Source of the DNA: Rhodanobacter fulvus Jip2
GTDB lineage: Bacteria; Pseudomonadota; Gammaproteobacteria; Xanthomonadales; Rhodanobacteraceae
Assembly: GCF_000264315.1 (NCBI RefSeq)
Contig: NZ_AJXU01000007.1
Coordinates: forward strand, 1-64,000
Reading direction: 5' to 3'
Length of the DNA: 64,000 nucleotides
Part shown: piece after piece, positions 16,760 to 25,684 of the stretch
Layout of the letters: every line of letters starts with the position of its first letter
Position numbering within the stretch: the first letter of the stretch is position 1
Program-made: the position numbers and the translations under genes
Notes under the pieces: generated by a model
What the model saw: only the letters and a program-made list of their open reading frames with translations
The model's database searches: none
What the model was told of the DNA's origin: nothing

Positions 16760-16987
16760 CTACTTCGCGTGCCACTTGTCGTCGTCGCCTTTCCTGTAAT
16801 CCTTCTTCACGGCCGACCACGCCACCTTGTGCGCCGTCTCCTCGCGCGACGCATCGCCGCGGCGATCGTCCTTGTCGGCGTATTCGTCCCAGGCACTGTT
16901 GAACGCCTCCTTGTAGATCTCCTGCGCATGCTTCGGCACGTTGTCGCGTACCGAATCAGGCAGGTCGCTGATGGATTTGTAAGGCAT
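16760..16987 (-). CDS. ChaB family protein
   Basis: 75 residues from the ATG at 16987 (MPYKSISDLPDSV), the conserved start of ChaB proteins; an upstream extension is not conserved in character. The body contains LPKHAQEIYKEAFNSAW-like sequence (here VPKHAQEIYKEAFN) and ends with AWSAVKKDY. The E. coli namesake was linked to cation transport regulation by position only, so the biochemical role is not known. The gene is isolated and convergent with the HExxH gene. Confidence 0.85.
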   Translation of the reverse strand: MPYKSISDLPDSVRDNVPKHAQEIYKEAFNSAWDEYADKDDRRGDASREETAHKVAWSAVKKDYRKGDDDKWHAK

Positions 16988-17108
16988 GGCCGAACCTCCA
17001 GTAATGCGGTCGGGGGCAATCCGGAACACCGGACCGATGGGCGTCCGCAGAGCCTGGACCGGTCGCGGTCAAGCAGCCGTCAAAAGGCCCACCCCCACCG
17101 CCCGAAGC

Positions 17109-17570
17109 TCACGCAACCGTTGCCGGCATATAGCTGCCCACCTCGGTACGACAGGCCTTCACCAGCCGGTTCCAGCCGTTGATGGCGATGATCGCCAGTG
17201 TCAGTTCAACCGTCGCCTTTTCGTCGAAGTGCTCGCGCACCTCGGCATACAGTTCATCGGGCAAGTCGTTGGTGGACACCTGGGTCACCGCCTCGGCCCA
17301 GCTCAGCGCGGCGCGTTCGCGGGGCGAATAGAACGGCGCCTCGCGCCAGGCCGACAGCAGGTACAGCCGCTGCTCGGTTTCGCCGGCGGCACGCGCCTCC
17401 TTGATGTGCATGTCCAGGCAATAGCCGCAGCCGTTGATCTGCGACACCCGCACCTTCACCAGCTCCAGCAGCGAATGCTCCAGAGCGCTGCGGCGCACGC
17501 CGGCTTCCAGATCGCGCATCGCCTTGAAGGCGTCGGGGGCGGCATGGCGGAAATCCATACGCGGTTTCAT
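17109..17570 (-). CDS. AhpD-like carboxymuconolactone decarboxylase family protein
   Basis: 153 residues from the ATG at 17570, chosen because GAGGAA lies 5 bases upstream; an in-frame TTG five codons earlier is less likely. The redox motif CGYCxxxH (C-G-Y-C-L-D-M-H near residue 50) is the AhpD-type peroxidase site, in an all-helical fold. Such proteins reduce peroxides or handle thiols in the cytoplasm. The Bcr/CflA transporter gene lies about 45 bp from this gene's start, upstream on the same strand is not the case for any redox partner, so its electron donor is unknown. Confidence 0.85.
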   Translation of the reverse strand: MKPRMDFRHAAPDAFKAMRDLEAGVRRSALEHSLLELVKVRVSQINGCGYCLDMHIKEARAAGETEQRLYLLSAWREAPFYSPRERAALSWAEAVTQVSTNDLPDELYAEVREHFDEKATVELTLAIIAINGWNRLVKACRTEVGSYMPATVA

Positions 17571-17614
17571 GCGGTTCCTCGTCAATCAATGGGAAGAAGA
17601 GCGGTACGGCGAAG

Positions 17615-18874
17615 TCAGCGGGGCTCGGTGATCTGCGCCTGCAGTTCGACATCCCGGGCCAGGCGCGGCGCCTTGGGCACGCGGCTGATCCGCCCGTACC
17701 AGTACCACGACAGCACGCCGATCACGGTCAAAGTCGATGAGCCCAGCGACAGCGACAACATGGTCGACGACAGCAGCGGCGACAACACGCCAGCCACCAG
17801 ACTGCTGAGCAACAGGCTGGCAAACGCCTGCACCGAGGAAATTCCGCCACGCAGGTGGGGGAAGCGATCCAGCAGCAGCAAGGTGAGCGTGGGGAACGCC
17901 AGTTGCACGCCCACGCCATGCAGCACCAGCGGCAACATCGACCACGGCACTTGCGGTTGCGGCAGCGCCACCGCCAGCGACACATGCAGCACGCACGCCA
18001 GCAGCATCACCGCATAGCCCAGGTTGACCGTGAAACGCACGCTGCGCCGGTCGGCCAGCCGCCCGGAAAGCCAGGCGCCGCTGATCAGCCCGACCACCAC
18101 CGGCACGAACAACCAGGGAAAATCCTGCGCCGACAGATGCAGCAGTTCCAGCACGATGCGCGGTGCCGACGCGATGAACAGGAACAACCCCGCAAAGTTC
18201 ACCGAGCTGGAAATCAGCAAGGGCCAGAACGGCCGGTCACGACCGAACGACAGATAGCCGGCCAGCAGCGGGCGTACCGCGAACGTGGTGCGCTGCGCGG
18301 GCGGGTGGCTCTCCTCCAGCCAGATCGCGATGGCCGCCGACAGCAACAGCGTGAACAGCAGCAGAAACCAGAAGATGCCGTGCCAGCCGCCCAGCGGCAG
18401 CAGCCACGCGCCCACCATCGGCGCGATCACCGGCGACACCCCGAAGATCATCATCACCTGCGACATCAACCGCTGCGCGGCCGGGCCTTCGAACGTATCG
18501 CGGATCACCGCGCGCCCCACCACCAGCCCTGCCCCGGCGCAGGCACCCTGCAGTGCGCGGCAGGCGAGCAACATGGCGAACGAGGTGGACACCGCCGCCA
18601 GCACCGACGCCAACGCATACACCAGCATGCCGGCCACCATCACCGGCTTGCGCCCGATCGCATCGGAGATCGCGCCGTGGAACAGGCTCATGGACGCATA
18701 GGTCAGCAGGTAGATGCTGATCAACTGCTGCAGCGCTGCGCTGTCCACCTGGAAATGGGCGCCGATCAGGGGGAAAGCGGGGAAGATCGCGTCGATCGAA
18801 AACGGGCCGATCATCGACAACGCCGCCAGCAACCAGGGAAGGCTGCGGCGTGCCGTGCGCGGGGGTGGATTCAT
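17615..18874 (-). CDS. Bcr/CflA family multidrug MFS transporter
   Basis: 419 residues from the ATG at 18874 (MNPPPRTARRSL); another ATG 12 codons earlier is possible. Twelve predicted helices. The first helix contains MIGPFSIDAIFPAFP, close to the PxxxDxYLPA-like signature of Bcr/CflA drug exporters, and the loop after helix 2 is GAISDAIGRKPVM, the major-facilitator motif. It should export drugs or sulfonamide/bicyclomycin-type compounds by proton antiport. It shares its strand with the AhpD-like gene just downstream. Confidence 0.9.
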   Translation of the reverse strand: MNPPPRTARRSLPWLLAALSMIGPFSIDAIFPAFPLIGAHFQVDSAALQQLISIYLLTYASMSLFHGAISDAIGRKPVMVAGMLVYALASVLAAVSTSFAMLLACRALQGACAGAGLVVGRAVIRDTFEGPAAQRLMSQVMMIFGVSPVIAPMVGAWLLPLGGWHGIFWFLLLFTLLLSAAIAIWLEESHPPAQRTTFAVRPLLAGYLSFGRDRPFWPLLISSSVNFAGLFLFIASAPRIVLELLHLSAQDFPWLFVPVVVGLISGAWLSGRLADRRSVRFTVNLGYAVMLLACVLHVSLAVALPQPQVPWSMLPLVLHGVGVQLAFPTLTLLLLDRFPHLRGGISSVQAFASLLLSSLVAGVLSPLLSSTMLSLSLGSSTLTVIGVLSWYWYGRISRVPKAPRLARDVELQAQITEPR

Positions 18875-18983
18875 CGGAGCAACAACGTCGGGCGGCAACA
18901 GGAAAGGCATTGTAGCGAGCGCGTGCCCGGCCTGCGTCGCGTGACTTGCGTTCCTGCCGCCCACGCTCCTAGCATGGCCGCTC

Positions 18984-19067
18984 CGGGAGATGGCATGCCT
19001 CCCGTTCCCGCGACAGGGTCGAGGGAACCAACCGCCCCGCATCACTGCAGGGGCTGATGATGCCTGC
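18984..19067 (+). promoter_or_regulatory. fluoride riboswitch (crcB RNA motif)
   Basis: The conserved blocks occur in order: GGGAGATGGCATGCCTCCC, then AACCGCC, then GGGGCTGATGATGCCTGC. These match the consensus of the crcB/fluoride aptamer in proteobacteria. An extra hairpin (GTTCCC...GGGAAC, 19004-19028) is inserted between the first stem and the AACCGCC block. The crcB start lies about 75 bases downstream, and the intervening GGCGGCGCAGGC...GCCTGCCGCC could form the expression-platform stem. Fluoride binding normally turns on crcB. Confidence 0.85.
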
Positions 19068-19141
19068 ACCACCGGCTTCCGGCGGCGCAGGCGTGCCTGC
19101 CGCCGCGGCAACCGGACTTCCATTCGTCAGGAGACGCGCTC

Positions 19142-19528
19142 GTGGGTGTTACCGGATTCGTTGCAATTGGCCTCGGCGGCGCCATCGGCTGCTGGTCGCG
19201 CTGGCTGTTGGGCATCGCGCTCAACCCGCTGTTTCCCACCCTGCCACTGGGCACGCTGGCGGCCAACCTCACCGGCGGTCTGTTGATGGGCTGCGTCATG
19301 GGCCTGTTCGATCACTTCCAGACCCTCTCGCCGGAACTGCGGCTGTTCGTGTTCACCGGCTTTCTGGGCGGCTTGACCACGTTCTCCACCTTCTCCGCGG
19401 AATCGACCACCTTGCTGCTGCGCCAGCAGTACCTGTGGTTCAGCGGCCACGTGGCAGTGCACGTGGTCGGCTCGATCAGCATGACCGTCATCGGCATCGC
19501 CCTCACCCGCAGCCTGCTGCGCCATTGA
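19142..19528 (+). CDS. crcB: fluoride channel CrcB/Fluc
   Basis: 128 residues with a GTG start at 19142, preceded by AGGAGA. Four predicted helices. The family signature is present: GGAIGCWSRWLLG, then GTLAANLTGG with the conserved asparagine, and GFLGGLTTFSTFS with the phenylalanine/threonine track that lines the fluoride pore. It works as a dual-topology dimer exporting fluoride from the cytoplasm. The upstream fluoride riboswitch and the downstream DUF190 gene complete a fluoride-response unit. Confidence 0.96.
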   Translation: MGVTGFVAIGLGGAIGCWSRWLLGIALNPLFPTLPLGTLAANLTGGLLMGCVMGLFDHFQTLSPELRLFVFTGFLGGLTTFSTFSAESTTLLLRQQYLWFSGHVAVHVVGSISMTVIGIALTRSLLRH

Positions 19529-19540
19529 TCGGGAACCGGC

Positions 19541-19888
19541 ATGAACCAGGACAACCTGCAACAAGGCCTGCATCTGACGTTCTACTGCCACGTGCGCGCC
19601 CGCCACGAGGGCATGCTGGTATCGCAATGGCTGCTGCAGCAGGCCCGCCGCGACGGCCTCGGTGGCGGCTCGGTGTTTCGCGCCACCGCCGGCTTCGGCC
19701 GCCACGGCGTGCTGCGCGAGGAGCAATTCTTCGAGTTGGCCGACGACCTGCCGGTGAAGGTGGAATTCCTGCTGAGCGAAGACCAGGCCGACCTGCTGCT
19801 GGAGCGCGTGCGCGCGGCCGGCATCGACACGGTGTATGCACGAACGCCGGCAAGCTATGGCGTGCTGGGGGCGGCGAAGGCCGGATGA
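19541..19888 (+). CDS. DUF190 family protein
   Basis: 115 residues, beginning 12 bp after the crcB stop. The DUF190 fold is PII-like (ferredoxin-type beta-alpha-beta). Visible hallmarks are RHEGMLVSQWLL and FRATAGFGRHG, followed by LPVKVEFLLSE. These genes are commonly next to crcB, so it is probably part of the fluoride response and controlled by the same riboswitch. Its biochemical action is not known. Confidence 0.88.
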   Translation: MNQDNLQQGLHLTFYCHVRARHEGMLVSQWLLQQARRDGLGGGSVFRATAGFGRHGVLREEQFFELADDLPVKVEFLLSEDQADLLLERVRAAGIDTVYARTPASYGVLGAAKAG

Positions 19889-19973
19889 GTACCGCGCGCA
19901 GCGACGTCACCGAACGCCGGGAGACACCCATCCGGCGCTGACGACTGTTTTGTTCCACTCCGCGAGGAAAGGC

Positions 19974-21092
19974 ATGAGCCAGGACAGCTTGAAGGATCGC
20001 GCCAGCGAACTGCTGCAGAGCGCCGGCATCACCATCAACGGCGCCGCCCCCACCGATATCCAGGTGCACGACGAACGGCTTTATCCACGTGTGTTCGCCC
20101 ACGGCTCGCTGGGCTTGGGCGAGGCCTACATGGACGGCTGGTGGGACGCCGGCGACCTGGCCGGCATGTTCACCCGCATGCTGCTGTCCGGGCTCGACCA
20201 GAAGCTGCACACCTTCGAGGCGGTGGTCGCCCACCTCAAGGCGCGCTTCATCAACCTGCAGCGCGGCGAGCATGCGTTCGAGATCGGCAAGGCGCACTAC
20301 GACCTGGGCAACGACCTGTTCCAGGCCATGCTGGGCAAGCGGCTGGTGTATTCCTGCGGTTACTGGGCCGCCGCCGACAACCTCGACGATGCACAAGCGG
20401 CCAAGCTCGACCTGGTCTGCCGCAAGCTGCAACTGCAACCGGGGCAACGCGTGCTGGACATCGGCTGCGGCTGGGGCGAGGCGCTGAAATACGCGGCGGA
20501 AAACCATGGCGTCAGCGGTGTGGGCATCACCGTGTCGCGGGAGCAGGCCGAGTTCGCCCGCGAGCTGTGCGCCGGCCTGCCCATCGAGATCCGCCTGCAG
20601 GACTACCATGACATCGACGAGCCCTTCGACGCGGTGTATTCCATCGGCATGTTCGAGCACGTGGGCGGCAAGAACTACCGCGCGTATTTCGAAACCGTGG
20701 AGCGCTGCCTCAAGAGTGGCGGACTGTCGCTGCTGCATTGCATCGGCACCAACAGCGCGCCCGCGCAACCCGATCCGTGGATCGAGAAATACATCTTCCC
20801 CAATTCGGTGATCCCCGCCGCCACCCAGGTGACCGCGGCCCTGCAGGGCCTGTTCGTGGTCGAGGACTGGCACAACTTCGGCCCCGACTACGACCGCACC
20901 CTGATGGCCTGGTCGGCCAACGTGGAAGCGGCGTGGGCCAGCCTGCCTGCGCATTACGACGAACGTTTCCGGCGCATGTGGCGCTACTACCTGGGCGCCT
21001 CCGCCGCCGTGTTCCGCAGCCGCCGCGACCAGTTGTGGCAGCTGACGCTCAGCGCGCGCGGCGTGCCTGGCGGGTATCGCGTGCCGCGCTGA
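19974..21092 (+). CDS. cfa: cyclopropane-fatty-acyl-phospholipid synthase
   Basis: 372 residues from the ATG at 19974, which has GAGGAAAG 6 bases upstream; the frame is open further upstream but unlike the family. E. coli Cfa has 382. The N-terminal lipid-binding part (RVFAHGSLGLGEAYMDGWWD) is followed by a SAM-dependent methyltransferase fold with motif I VLDIGCGWGE at about residue 160. It transfers a methylene from S-adenosylmethionine to cis double bonds of membrane phospholipids. It is monocistronic and ends before a strong hairpin. Confidence 0.95.
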   Translation: MSQDSLKDRASELLQSAGITINGAAPTDIQVHDERLYPRVFAHGSLGLGEAYMDGWWDAGDLAGMFTRMLLSGLDQKLHTFEAVVAHLKARFINLQRGEHAFEIGKAHYDLGNDLFQAMLGKRLVYSCGYWAAADNLDDAQAAKLDLVCRKLQLQPGQRVLDIGCGWGEALKYAAENHGVSGVGITVSREQAEFARELCAGLPIEIRLQDYHDIDEPFDAVYSIGMFEHVGGKNYRAYFETVERCLKSGGLSLLHCIGTNSAPAQPDPWIEKYIFPNSVIPAATQVTAALQGLFVVEDWHNFGPDYDRTLMAWSANVEAAWASLPAHYDERFRRMWRYYLGASAAVFRSRRDQLWQLTLSARGVPGGYRVPR

Positions 21093-21124
21093 TCCGCCCC
21101 GGGGACCCATCGCAGTCGACCACG

Positions 21125-21150
21125 CACCGGCCGGTCTGGCCGGTGTATTT
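21125..21150 (+). terminator. rho-independent terminator after cfa
   Basis: Perfect 8-bp stem CACCGGCC / GGCCGGTG with a 5-base loop, followed by TATTT. It lies 32 bp after the cfa stop. Confidence 0.8.
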
Positions 21151-21312
21151 GTGATAAACATCCACCCTCATGACGGAATGCCAAGTCTGCTTCCCGCATT
21201 TCAGGGGGGAGTCGAGGGGCATGCAGCAATACGGAGGATGGCGGTGCGACCGGCCGAACCATGTTGGCAGCGAAACGTGCCGGGGCGCTCGAGCCAACGA
21301 GGGGGAACACCG

Positions 21313-21378
21313 ATGAAACGTCACGTCACCCGCTGTCGGCCTACGGAACGACGCAACCCTAACGGGCGCGAACCATGA
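21313..21378 (+). CDS. possible 21-residue leader peptide
   Basis: An ATG at 21313 preceded by GAGGGGGAA opens a short arginine-rich frame (MKRHVTRCRPTERRNPNGRE then P) that ends in an ATGA overlap with the YCII gene. The YCII start itself has no clear ribosome site, so coupling through this peptide is plausible. It may be only a chance frame. Confidence 0.3.
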   Translation: MKRHVTRCRPTERRNPNGREP

Positions 21379-21761
21379 GCAAGCACGCCTCACCCGCCGA
21401 GTACCTCCTCCTCTCACGCGGTCAATGGGACGGGAACGCTTCGCGTGAAGACATCCAGGGTGCAATCGACCGCTTCTACGCGTGGTACGACCGGCTGGTG
21501 AGCGAGGGCAGGATCGGGCCCGGGCAGCGGCTGGGGATGGAGGGCAAGGTGGTGTCGCGACAAGCGATCACGGACGGCCCTTTTGCCGAGGCCAGGGAAG
21601 TGGTCGGCGGTTACTGGTTCATCCGGGCGAACAGCCTGGAGGAAGCGGCGCATATCGCGGCGGAAAATCCTTGCCTGGCTTACGGTCTGGTCTGCGAGGT
21701 GCGGCCGCTTGATCCGGTGCGCGCCAGCGCGTATGCATTGACCAACGAGACCCCGACCTAG
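21375..21761 (+). CDS. YCII/DGPF domain protein
   Basis: 128 residues of the YCII-related fold (ferredoxin-like, YciI family). The hallmark TDGPFAEAREVVGGYW is present, as in DGPF-domain proteins. Enzymatic function is not established for this branch; many sit near ECF sigma factors, but none is here. The start overlaps a possible short leader frame by four bases, and the GNAT gene begins four bases after its stop, so the two are cotranscribed. Confidence 0.85.
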   Translation: MSKHASPAEYLLLSRGQWDGNASREDIQGAIDRFYAWYDRLVSEGRIGPGQRLGMEGKVVSRQAITDGPFAEAREVVGGYWFIRANSLEEAAHIAAENPCLAYGLVCEVRPLDPVRASAYALTNETPT

Positions 21762-21765
21762 CCGT

Positions 21766-22239
21766 ATGCATATCCGCGTCGACGACCTCACCGGCTCCGA
21801 CATCATCCAACTGCTGCGTGAACACCTACAGGGCGTGGCGCAGCATTCGCCGCCGGAAAGCATTCATGCGCTCGACCTCGATGGGTTGCGTCGACCGGAC
21901 ATCACGTTCTGGAGCGTGTGGAACGACGGCCAGCTGATGGGGTGCGGCGCGCTGAAGGAGCTCGACCGCCGGCACGGCGAGATCAAGTCGATGCGCACGT
22001 CCGCGGCCCATCTGCGCAAGGGCGTGGCGGCGCGGCTGATGCAGCACATCCTGGAGGAAGCCGGGCGTCGCGGCTACGAACGCCTGAGCCTGGAAACCGG
22101 CTCGATGGAAGCCTTCGCGCCGGCCCGCCGTCTGTATGCGCGCTTCGGCTTCGTGATGTGCGGTCCGTTCGCCGGCTACGTCGAAGACCCCAACAGCGTG
22201 TTCATGACCCGCGCGATGCAGGCGACAATGCCGACATGA
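21766..22239 (+). CDS. GNAT family N-acetyltransferase
   Basis: 157 residues. The GNAT core is evident: motif A at MRTSAAHLRKGVAARLMQHI (R/K-x-x-G-x-A type, about residues 76-95), then LSLETGSMEAFAPARRLYAR with the usual late alpha-helix and FGFVMCGPFAGY. It resembles the YsnE/PhnO-like branch. The substrate is unknown. It follows the YCII gene by four bases and overlaps the TraB/GumN gene by four bases (ATGA), forming a compact three-gene unit. Confidence 0.87.
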   Translation: MHIRVDDLTGSDIIQLLREHLQGVAQHSPPESIHALDLDGLRRPDITFWSVWNDGQLMGCGALKELDRRHGEIKSMRTSAAHLRKGVAARLMQHILEEAGRRGYERLSLETGSMEAFAPARRLYARFGFVMCGPFAGYVEDPNSVFMTRAMQATMPT

Positions 22240-23105
22240 AATCCTCCCTGTCCGTTCGCCTGTTGTTCTGCCTCGTCCTGCTGCTGCCCGCGGCAGCCAT
22301 CGCTCGTCCCACGTTATGGGCGGTGAAAGACGCCGACACCACGATCTATCTGTTCGGCACCGTGCACCTGTTGCCGAACGACGCCGACTGGCATGACGCC
22401 ACGCTGGATCGCGCCGTAGCCGACAGCCAGGCGCTCTACATCGAGCTGACCGACGACGACCCCGGCAACATGATGGCGCTGGTGCTGCGCTACGGGCTGG
22501 ATGCGGCGCACCCGCTGTCCAGCCAGCTCGACGCCGACGAACAGCAGCGCCTGCGTACGGTGGCGACCGAGGCCGGCGTGCCCGGCGGCATGCAGGCGCT
22601 GAACGTGATGCGCCCCTGGCTGGCCGCACTGACGCTCACGACCGCGCCGCTGCTGAAAGCCGGGCTCGACCCGGAGCACGGCGTGGACAAGCAGCTCAAG
22701 GCGCAGATGTCCGCCGCCGGCAAGCAGGTTTTTGGCCTGGAAACCGCCGAGCAGCAGATGCGCTTCCTGGCCGACATGCCGCAGGAAGTTCAGCTGGACT
22801 TCCTGCGTTCGGCCATGCGCGATGCCGACAAGGGGCCGACCCAGCTGATCCGGCTGATCGACGCCTGGAAAGACGGCGACGTCGCCACCATCGCCCGGCT
22901 CGAAGACGAGGACATGCGCCAGACCGCGCCCGAGCTTTACCAACGACTACTGGTTCAACGCAATGAAGCCTGGGCCACAAAGATCGCCGCCCTGCTGCAA
23001 CAGCCCGGCACCGTCTTCATCGCCGTGGGCGCGGCGCATCTGGCCGGGCCGGACAGCGTGCAGGCGCAGTTGCACAAGCTGGGCATTGAAGCCGCACGCC
23101 AGTAA
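22236..23105 (+). CDS. TraB/GumN family protein
   Basis: 289 residues from the ATG at 22236, with a Sec signal peptide (hydrophobic core to AAAIARP, about 24 residues). The mature part has the TraB/GumN hallmarks LWAVKDADTTIYLFGTVHLL near the N-terminus and FIAVGAAHLAGPDSV near the C-terminus, whose GxxH pairs resemble a metal site (Tiki-like protease fold in the wider family). It is periplasmic or surface-located. The name GumN comes from linkage to xanthan genes; no such genes are here. Its start overlaps the GNAT stop. Confidence 0.88.
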   Translation: MKSSLSVRLLFCLVLLLPAAAIARPTLWAVKDADTTIYLFGTVHLLPNDADWHDATLDRAVADSQALYIELTDDDPGNMMALVLRYGLDAAHPLSSQLDADEQQRLRTVATEAGVPGGMQALNVMRPWLAALTLTTAPLLKAGLDPEHGVDKQLKAQMSAAGKQVFGLETAEQQMRFLADMPQEVQLDFLRSAMRDADKGPTQLIRLIDAWKDGDVATIARLEDEDMRQTAPELYQRLLVQRNEAWATKIAALLQQPGTVFIAVGAAHLAGPDSVQAQLHKLGIEAARQ

Positions 23106-23117
23106 AGCCCGGACATT

Positions 23118-23185
23118 TGTGGGAGCGACTTCAGTCGCGATCACGCACCACCGCAAACCCCATCGCGGCTGAAGCCGCTCCTACA
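23118..23185. repeat. dispersed palindromic repeat, copy A
   Basis: The left arm TGGGAGCGACTTCAGTCGCG and a right arm ATCGCGGCTGAAGCCGCTCC are inverted copies separated by about 25 bases, between the TraB/GumN gene and parC. The same element occurs near 25.5, 46.5 and 63.8 kb. Confidence 0.9.
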
Positions 23186-23257
23186 AGAAACCATTGCTTT
23201 CTGGCACCATCGACCGGTTAACCGCGCAGTTCGCGCGCCATGTGTCGATGTCACCGA

Positions 23258-25498
23258 ATGAACCTGCAAGCCAATTACGAACAGATCCCGCTGAAGGAAT
23301 ACGCCGAGCGGGCTTATCTCGACTATTCCATGTACGTGGTGCTGGACCGCGCCCTGCCCTTCGTAGGCGACGGCCTGAAGCCGGTGCAGCGGCGCATCAT
23401 CTACGCGATGAGCGAGCTGGGGCTGGCGGCCACCGCCAAACCGAAGAAATCCGCGCGCACCATCGGTGACGTGATCGGCAAATTCCATCCGCACGGCGAC
23501 AGCTCCTGCTACGAAGCGATGGTGCTGATGGCGCAGCCGTTCTCGTACCGCTACCCACTGGTCGACGGCCAGGGCAACTTCGGCTCGCCGGACGACCCGA
23601 AAAGCTTCGCGGCGATGCGCTACACCGAAAGCAAGCTCAGCCCGATCGCCGAGGCGCTGCTGGGCGAACTGGCGCACGGCACCGTGGATTGGGTGCCAAA
23701 CTTCGACGGCACCATGGACGAGCCGAGCTGGCTGCCCGCGCGCGTGCCGCATGTGCTGCTGAACGGTTCGATGGGCATCGCCGTGGGCATGGCCACCGAC
23801 ATTCCGCCACACAACCTGCGCGAAGTGATCAGCGCCTGCATCCGTTTGCTGGATGACCCGGACGCCACCGTGGCGGATCTGTTCGAACACGTGCGCGGGC
23901 CGGATTATCCCACCGAAGCGGAGATCATCACGCCGCGCGGCGACCTGCTGGCAATGTACGAAAACGGCATCGGCTCGGTGCGCGCCCGCGCGGTGTACCA
24001 GCGCGAGGAAGGCAACATCGTGATCACCGCGCTGCCGCACCAGGTCAGCCCGTCGAAGATCCTGGAGCAGATCGCCGCGCAGATGCGCGCCAAGAAGCTG
24101 CCGATGATCGAGGACCTGCGCGACGAGTCCGACCACGAAAACCCGATCCGCCTGGTGATCGTGCCGCGCTCCAACCGCGTCGATGCCGACGAGATGATGC
24201 AGCACCTGTTCGCCACCACCGACCTGGAAAAAAGCTTCCGCATCAACCTCAACATGATCGGCCTGGATGGGCGCCCGCAGGTGAAGAACCTCAAGCGCAT
24301 CCTCACCGAGTGGCTGAGCTTCCGCACCAACACCGTCACCCGCCGGCTGGAGAACCGGCTGGCCAAGGTCGAGCGCCGGCTGCACCTGCTCGAAGCGCTG
24401 CGCATCGCCTACCTCAACCTCGACGAAGTGATCCGCATCGTGCGCACCGAGGACGAGCCCAGGCCCGTGCTGATCGCCCGCTTCAAGCTCAGCGACGAGC
24501 AGGCCGACTACATCCTGGAAACGCGCTTGCGCCAGTTGGCCCGGCTGGAGGAGATGAAGATCACCGCCGAGGCGGACCAACTGGAAGAGGAGCGCGCGCG
24601 CATCAACGTGCTGCTGAAATCGCCGGCCAAGCTGAAAAGCCTGATCAAGCAGGAGCTCAATGCCGACGCGCAGAAATTCGGCGACGACCGCCGCTCGCCG
24701 CTGGTCGAACGCGACGTGGCGCATGCGCTGGACGAAAGCGCACTGGTGGCCAGCGAACCGGTCACCGTGGTGCTGAGCCAGAAAGGCTGGGCGCGCGCCG
24801 CGAAAGGCCATGACGTGGATGCCGAAGGCCTGAATTACCGTGAGGGTGATGGCCTGCTGGCCGCCGTGAAAGCGCGTACCACGCAGCAGGTGGCGTTCAT
24901 CGATTCCACCGGCCGCGCCTACTCCACCGCCGCGCACACCCTGCCCTCGGCGCGCGGCAATGGCGAGCCGCTGACCGGCCGCTTCAGCCCCGCGGCCGGC
25001 GCCAGCTTCGACGCCATGGTCGCCGGCGACAACGCCACAAGGCTGATCCTGGCCACCGATTTCGGCTACGGCTTCGTCACCCGCTTCGAGACGCTCACCA
25101 GCCGCAACAAGGCCGGCAAGCAGATCATCAGCCTCAGCGACAAGGCGAAAGTGCTGGCGCCGCAGATCAGCGCCGACCCCGCCCGCGACCGCATCGTGGT
25201 GGTCACCACCGAAGGCCACCTGCTGATGTTCTCGGTGGCCGAGCTGCCCGAGCTGGACAAGGGCAAGGGCAACAAGCTGATCGAGATCCCCAAGGCGAAA
25301 CTGGTGGCCGGCGACGAACGCGTGGCCGGCATCGCCGTGGTCGGCGAAAGCAAGGGCGAAGTCACCCTGTACGCCGGCCAGCGCAAGCTCACCCTGCGCT
25401 GGGCCGACCTGGTGGAATACGGTGGCACCCGCGCCAGCCGCGGCGGTTTGCTGCCACGCGGCTTGCGCCGCGTGGAGCGCATCGAGACCACCGGCTGA
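23258..25498 (+). CDS. parC: DNA topoisomerase IV subunit A
   Basis: 746 residues from the ATG at 23258 ([15 protein letters not shown]); a non-canonical start six codons earlier is less likely. The catalytic tyrosine is Y122 (MRYTESKLS). The quinolone-resistance region reads [13 protein letters not shown], with S82 and E86 equivalent to E. coli Ser80 and Glu84, so the wild-type, fluoroquinolone-sensitive residues are present. The C-terminal beta-pinwheel has the conserved [10 protein letters not shown]. With ParE (outside the window) it decatenates daughter chromosomes. It is preceded and followed by dispersed palindromes. Confidence 0.97.
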   Translation: MNLQANYEQIPLKEYAERAYLDYSMYVVLDRALPFVGDGLKPVQRRIIYAMSELGLAATAKPKKSARTIGDVIGKFHPHGDSSCYEAMVLMAQPFSYRYPLVDGQGNFGSPDDPKSFAAMRYTESKLSPIAEALLGELAHGTVDWVPNFDGTMDEPSWLPARVPHVLLNGSMGIAVGMATDIPPHNLREVISACIRLLDDPDATVADLFEHVRGPDYPTEAEIITPRGDLLAMYENGIGSVRARAVYQREEGNIVITALPHQVSPSKILEQIAAQMRAKKLPMIEDLRDESDHENPIRLVIVPRSNRVDADEMMQHLFATTDLEKSFRINLNMIGLDGRPQVKNLKRILTEWLSFRTNTVTRRLENRLAKVERRLHLLEALRIAYLNLDEVIRIVRTEDEPRPVLIARFKLSDEQADYILETRLRQLARLEEMKITAEADQLEEERARINVLLKSPAKLKSLIKQELNADAQKFGDDRRSPLVERDVAHALDESALVASEPVTVVLSQKGWARAAKGHDVDAEGLNYREGDGLLAAVKARTTQQVAFIDSTGRAYSTAAHTLPSARGNGEPLTGRFSPAAGASFDAMVAGDNATRLILATDFGYGFVTRFETLTSRNKAGKQIISLSDKAKVLAPQISADPARDRIVVVTTEGHLLMFSVAELPELDKGKGNKLIEIPKAKLVAGDERVAGIAVVGESKGEVTLYAGQRKLTLRWADLVEYGGTRASRGGLLPRGLRRVERIETTG

Positions 25499-25510
25499 CC
25501 GAAGCTGCTT

Positions 25511-25590
25511 GTGTGGGAGCGACTTCAGTCGCGATGCTCCTGGTCCAGAATGTCGAAGCAAAAGCATCGCGACTGAAGTCGCTCCCACAG
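25511..25590. repeat. dispersed palindromic repeat, copy B
   Basis: TGTGGGAGCGACTTCAGTCG and its exact complement CGACTGAAGTCGCTCCCACA flank about 40 bases just after parC. Arms are almost perfect over 24 bases. It could work as a transcription end for parC. Confidence 0.92.
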
Positions 25591-25684
25591 GCCGCAGGAA
25601 CTTGTCGGCGCGCGGCCTTTCCAATAGGGATGTACACGCCAACCGCACATCGCGCGTTGGTGCTGGTATCACCCCGGAGTACGC

